Below are positions 7,101 to 8,808 of a DNA stretch of 8,808 bases, one piece after another (the first letter of the stretch is position 1; the number at the start of each line of letters is the position of its first letter). The notes under the pieces were generated by a model. That model did no database searches and had not been told where the DNA came from. It was given only the letters and a program-made list of their open reading frames with translations. The translations under genes and the position numbers were made by a program. Location of the stretch: assembly GCA_035461245.1 (NCBI GenBank), contig DATHVP010000096.1, forward strand, positions 1 to 8,808, read 5' to 3'. Origin of the DNA: SH-MAG3 sp035461245. Lineage in GTDB: Bacteria > Gemmatimonadota > Gemmatimonadetes > Longimicrobiales > RSA9.

Positions 7101-7271
7101 CCGCGCTGTCAGCTGGATGCTGTCGCCAAGCTGCAACGTGCCGCTCACGGGCGACAGTTCAACCTCCGCCACCGCCGCCGGCGTCGGGCCGGCAGTGTCA
7201 CGATCGAAACATCCGGTCAGGGTGACCGCGCAAGTCAGCAGCAGCGCCGTGATAAGGCGTGTCCCGGTCAT
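4104..7271 (-). CDS. Large modular surface lipoprotein: Big_2 Ig-like domain plus four cysteine-pair repeats
   Basis: This 1055-aa protein starts at the ATG at 7271, chosen because a lipoprotein signal begins there: TRLITALLLT..., with lipobox LTGC and lipidated C21. AGAGAGG lies about 8 nt upstream. An earlier in-frame start would bury the signal peptide. Residues 35-114 match a bacterial Ig-like Big_2 domain (VELSPVSGTLQLGDS, then ITWSTNSPSILRVSSTGVV). Residues 115-507 are beta-rich, with a possible C261-C273 pair and a GPVPVVGHV segment; I do not recognise a named family. Four units of about 80-85 aa follow (509-592, 597-680, 684-765, 768-846), each ending in an [NH]C[TS]V-type motif and a second cysteine. 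Residues 847-1055 form another beta-rich domain with a DGNGDD acidic loop. No catalytic residues are visible. Adhesion, matrix or structural roles are possible but not shown. It is divergent from the deacetylase lipoprotein. Confidence 0.85.
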   Translation of the reverse strand: MTGTRLITALLLTCAVTLTGCFDRDTAGPTPAAVAEVELSPVSGTLQLGDSIQLTARALSSAGQALAGRTITWSTNSPSILRVSSTGVVVGLSAGQATVTASTGGKSATAAVDVHPWNIAAGTVVIDSTMLRLSGDATERSAGRYRFEVLSAAAPQLGPGQIIVGAEQGGFLRRVVAVANEGGHVIVDTEPASLAGIVRTGGFSASTSLLSGTGLSPAQLSMAATAHVPGRVLWGEGRFESLAQGMTAQAGGFDLADIDVCALLAASGSGAACPSGLDELRFTHGTLAFEPEFQVEAQFAESRLTRFRGVLSGPLGLDVGLRAGASAPVGAFVAQSNLFTFTRPFLSAIGPVPVVGHVQLVVDVRLEVAQSASGAMETALASQSVIQLGAEWAGSWSLIEGNSGSFTAREPALAQGTLAGATQLFARVALVPRAQVVIYGAPGPFAEVQPFSAVTVSRGSATCTMNGTSGLSAAVGFAVPFLDARVHALSHVWGPVLEGPPADWPCPVGGIRVNVSTTGEDIDPDGFTAVLDEAPAGSVGPNDQMTLELVEAGARMLRLDDVAPNCSVQGESERAITVAVGAVSEVAFEVSCVAITGDLEILTVTGGQEADPDGYLVSVAGATPLPMGINDRLLLPGLKPGQTSVELQGVAANCTVAGSNPRTVNVPEHGAAAVTFEITCAATGIDVSVTSTGVPATDDDWELVLNGAVSRAIRAPAQESFSVTAGTHELALQGLPDNCTVQGDNPRSVAVAAGTTADVAFRVECASGTLTVNVSTGGNPWPTVTYTVSAGGRSLAVGVNGTVSFADMPAGPVEVRLEGVPSHCTVQGLNPQTVAVPGTVSIDVVCEPPAICSPTPEVTMLEDIRHHPGEGGTWSGEILAAQWNLMRATANSAAPAIEDERLPGPDVGISMGGSDFIKLLPVDAGRVGESVTLYVEVMGEIEIDGNGDDVDVHAILRYHGLAGGFLEERRYTIRDGTTTGAAGVFPASAIVMVSALLGDWSELQSELHISVGPGSNGSVSAATAQLRVNRLVEVRDAGGNVVPVASACTASGTVY
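4734..5747 (-). repeat. Four tandem cysteine-pair protein repeats in the lipoprotein
   Basis: Each unit opens with a strand such as VNVSTTG, often followed by a DPDG[FY] turn (residues 523 and 611). It then has an NG or ND turn, a G-rich strand, the motif [NH]C[TS]V[QA]G, and a closing cysteine. Cysteine pairs are 566/592, 654/680, 739/765 and 824/846, so the spacing is 26, 26, 26 and 22. The fourth unit has lost the DPDG turn and four residues between its cysteines. The layout resembles PEGA or carboxypeptidase-regulatory-like beta-sandwich repeats, with a probable disulfide per unit. Confidence 0.8.
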
Positions 7272-7306
7272 TCTGCATCCTCTCTGCACCGGGATTGGCC
7301 CGCAGC

Positions 7307-7323
7307 CGGAGCAGGATGCTCCG
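7307..7323. other. 7-bp hairpin in the leader of the large lipoprotein
   Basis: CGGAGCA (7307-7313) and TGCTCCG (7317-7323) are perfect inverted copies around a 3-nt loop. The element lies 36 bp upstream of the lipoprotein start and inside its predicted leader. It could be an RNA hairpin (stability or attenuation) or a protein-binding site. No T-tract follows on either strand. Confidence 0.4.
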
Positions 7324-7389
7324 TCAGGCACGTCCGGTTGGATACGTCGAGTCTGTCGGGGAGAGACCGGCATGGTTCCGGCAATCCAC

Positions 7390-7417
7390 ACTATACCATG
7401 ACCGAGGGGCTCCGCAA
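7390..7417 (-). promoter_or_regulatory. Candidate promoter of the large lipoprotein gene
   Basis: On the minus strand TTGCGG (7417-7412) is followed after 16 bp by TATAGT (7395-7390). It gives a start near 7383 and a leader of about 110 nt holding the 7307-7323 hairpin. The -10 is identical to that proposed for mqnE and the -35 begins with the same TTGC. Assigned by eye only. The same 201-bp spacer must also hold the promoter of the divergent deacetylase gene. A plus-strand TTGACA (7420-7425) is present there but has no -10 at proper spacing. Confidence 0.35.
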
Positions 7418-7472
7418 TATTGACACCAGCTGCTTTACCGCCGCACCACTGGCCCGCTGGGTACATAATACG

Positions 7473-8441
7473 ATGCGACTGGCACGGGCGGCATCATGCC
7501 TCGCGGGGCTGGTGGTGACGGCCTGCGACGGCGGAGTACCGCCCCCGCGGCCGGATCGCGCGCCCGCTGCGTCCGACACGACGTCGGCAGGCGGGCAGCC
7601 GGCCGCCGGGCTTCCGGCCATGGCGATTACGGTAGACGACCTGCCGTGGATCGGCGCGGTGAGGCCCGGTGAGACGCAGGGCGATGCACTGCAGCGCCTT
7701 ATTGACGCCCTCGTCGCCCGGAACGCGCCCGCCATGGCGTTCCCCAACTGCGCCCGGCTGGGTGCCGGCGCGCCCTCGGTGCACCGCTGGGTGGCCGCAG
7801 GGCTCGACGTGGGCAACCATTCCGCCGGCCATCTCGACCTGAACAGCGCACCCCTGGCGCAATGGCTGGCGGACGTACGGAGCTGCCACGACGTCGTCAA
7901 GTCGCTGACGGGTGCCAACACCGTCTGGTTCCGCTTCCCGTTCCTGCACCAGGGGCCCACGGCGGAGCGGCAGGATGCGGCGCTGGCGCTGCTGCGGGAA
8001 CTGGGCTCACCCATCGCCCACGTGTCCATCGACACCTCCGACTGGATCCTGGCGGTGGCGTACGGCGAAGCCGTCCGCGCCGGCAACGCCACCCGGGCGG
8101 ACTCCATCGGTGCTGCGTTCGTGCAACACGTGCTGCGTGCCGCGGAGCACTACCAGGAGGTCGCCCGGCGGAAGGTCGGCAACGACGTCGCCCACGTCCT
8201 GCTGCTGCACGCCAACCTCCTCGTCTCCGACTACATCGGCCCTCTGCTGGACGAACTGGCGGGGCGTGGCTTTCAGTTTGTCAGTGTGGCTGCAGCGCAC
8301 CAGGACCCCGTCTACCGCAGGAGGGACGAGTACACGGGTGCCGATGGCCTGTCCTGGCTGTACCGCATGGCGCCGGCGACGCCGGAGGAGAAGGCGTGGG
8401 ATGACGCGGAGGCGGCGCAGCTGCGGGCTCAGTGGCGGTAG
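7473..8441 (+). CDS. CE4/NodB-family polysaccharide deacetylase lipoprotein
   Basis: This 322-aa protein is predicted to remove acetyl groups from a cell-wall or exported polysaccharide using a divalent metal. The N-terminus MRLARAASCLAGLVVTAC is a lipoprotein signal with lipobox VTAC (C18) and Asp at +2; a Pro/Ala-rich linker runs to about residue 48. All CE4 motifs are visible: TVDD (53-56, D55 the likely base and D56 a metal ligand), HSAGH (116-120, metal histidines), RFP (154-156), DTSDW (187-191) and LLLH (243-246). The subgroup is marked by DLPWIG after motif 1 and GLSWLYRM near the end. The substrate cannot be told from the sequence. The start at 7473 was chosen for the signal peptide; there is no Shine-Dalgarno, and an ATG at 7398 is the alternative but would bury the signal. 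It is divergent from the large lipoprotein gene. Confidence 0.88.
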   Translation: MRLARAASCLAGLVVTACDGGVPPPRPDRAPAASDTTSAGGQPAAGLPAMAITVDDLPWIGAVRPGETQGDALQRLIDALVARNAPAMAFPNCARLGAGAPSVHRWVAAGLDVGNHSAGHLDLNSAPLAQWLADVRSCHDVVKSLTGANTVWFRFPFLHQGPTAERQDAALALLRELGSPIAHVSIDTSDWILAVAYGEAVRAGNATRADSIGAAFVQHVLRAAEHYQEVARRKVGNDVAHVLLLHANLLVSDYIGPLLDELAGRGFQFVSVAAAHQDPVYRRRDEYTGADGLSWLYRMAPATPEEKAWDDAEAAQLRAQWR

Positions 8442-8526
8442 CGGTCGGATGTCGGCTGATCGCGGGTCTGCCGCGCCGCGCGTGAGACGCGCTGGACGCG
8501 GCCCCGCCGCGACTCCCGCTACCGCC
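8434..8526. terminator. Inverted repeat and nested hairpin between convergent genes
   Basis: GGCGGTAGCGG (8434-8444) and CCGCTACCGCC (8516-8526) are perfect 11-bp inverted copies, and each contains the TAG stop of its own gene. Between them is a compact hairpin: GCGCGT (8478-8483), loop GAG, ACGCGC (8487-8492), flanked by CCGCG (8471-8475) and CGCGG (8497-8501). No T-tract follows. The inner hairpin is the more likely transcription-ending structure for both directions. Confidence 0.45.
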
Positions 8527-8808
8527 GCGGCACCATCAGCGGGTGCAGCCGGGTGTATTTCACGATCCGCCTCTGGGAGACCTCGGCGCCGTAGATGTTG
8601 CCGTCCCGGTCCACCGCCACACCCTCCGGCCCGCTGAAGCTGTTCACGTTCAGGTTCGGCCGGTTCCACGTCTCGGGGATGAAGTGGAAGACCCAGCCGT
8701 CCCGGGCGTCGCCGATGCGGATGCCCCGCTCCCAGCCCGCGTTGCGCTGGCCGGTGAACTGGTTCGCTGCCGGGCCTGACTCCGAGTCGGCCACGTAGAT
8801 GATGTCGT
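8519..8808 (-). CDS. NHL-type beta-propeller protein, C-terminal 95 residues only
   Basis: The coding frame enters from the right edge of the window and ends at TAG (8519-8521), so only the last 95 residues are visible and no start can be given. The visible part reads as NHL-repeat blades: DIIYVADSES at the edge, then GIRIGDARDGWV, and later GPEGVAVDRDGNIYGAEV followed by RRIVKYT. The pattern of [DG]xIY[VG]A[DE] strands and a G-x-EGVAVD turn is typical of six-bladed propellers, including the peptidyl-alpha-hydroxyglycine alpha-amidating-lyase-like proteins of soil bacteria. Such proteins are usually exported, but the N-terminus that would show this is missing. No lyase active-site residues can be judged from this fragment. 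The gene converges on the deacetylase with a 77-bp gap. Confidence 0.75.
   Translation of the reverse strand, partial: DIIYVADSESGPAANQFTGQRNAGWERGIRIGDARDGWVFHFIPETWNRPNLNVNSFSGPEGVAVDRDGNIYGAEVSQRRIVKYTRLHPLMVPRR

Noticed and set aside
7272..7466. A 65-residue N-terminal extension of the large lipoprotein
   Set aside because: The extension has no ribosome site, crosses the divergent promoter region and would place the signal peptide and LTGC lipobox internally; the ATG at 7271 is far better.
6420..7472. An in-frame upstream extension of the deacetylase that would make a 673-aa protein
   Set aside because: The added part is antisense to the large lipoprotein, is Arg/His-rich without domains, and would bury the deacetylase's lipoprotein signal peptide.
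8792..8794. A start codon for the right-edge propeller gene at 8794
   Set aside because: The codon is an internal GTG within the strand DIIYVADSES; the frame continues openly to the window edge, so the gene is partial rather than short.
1..8808. Mobile element, prophage or defence island
   Set aside because: No transposase, integrase, terminal repeats, nuclease-methylase pair or tRNA attachment site was found; gene content is core metabolism plus envelope proteins.

Overview
The window is GC-rich bacterial DNA holding six protein genes, two of them cut by the window edges. The combination points to a free-living Gram-negative that makes menaquinone by the futalosine route and isoprenoids by the MEP route. 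Its exported proteins (a DUF4097 protein, a lipoprotein with a Big_2 Ig-like domain, an NHL-type propeller) are of kinds I associate with Gemmatimonadota, or less likely Acidobacteriota. That placement is inference from gene content; no rRNA or other marker is present.

Layout. Positions 1-2742 (minus strand) are a tightly packed operon transcribed right to left: mqnE, mqnC, then ispF, which runs off the left edge. The genes overlap at both junctions: GTGA for mqnE/mqnC, with a perfect AGGAGGT just upstream, and TGATG for mqnC/ispF. MqnE and MqnC are the two radical-SAM enzymes that build the menaquinone head group from chorismate-derived precursors. IspF makes the cyclodiphosphate precursor of the isoprenoid side chain. 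The operon therefore links both halves of the quinone.

Positions 2743-3178 are a 436-bp gene-free divergent region with a candidate mqnE promoter surrounded by dyad symmetries. Positions 3179-3994 (plus) encode an exported DUF4097-type protein with six [ST]TNG repeats. A strong 11-bp stem (4026-4063) separates it from a convergent lipoprotein gene (4104-7271, minus, 1055 aa). That lipoprotein has a Big_2 domain, a long beta-rich region, four cysteine-pair repeats and an orphan C-terminal domain. A 201-bp divergent spacer follows, then a plus-strand lipoprotein of the CE4 polysaccharide deacetylase family (7473-8441). It converges on the 3' end of an NHL-type beta-propeller gene (8519 to the right edge, minus). 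An 11-bp inverted repeat spans both stop codons there.

The left third is core metabolism and the right two thirds is cell-envelope or secreted accessory content. I see no transposase, integrase, CRISPR array, tRNA, rRNA or phage gene. I found no clearly new multi-gene system. The points most worth checking are the unusual CX5CX2C cluster motif of MqnE, the N- and C-terminal extensions of MqnC, the dyads around the mqnE promoter, and the domains of the large lipoprotein that I could not recognise.
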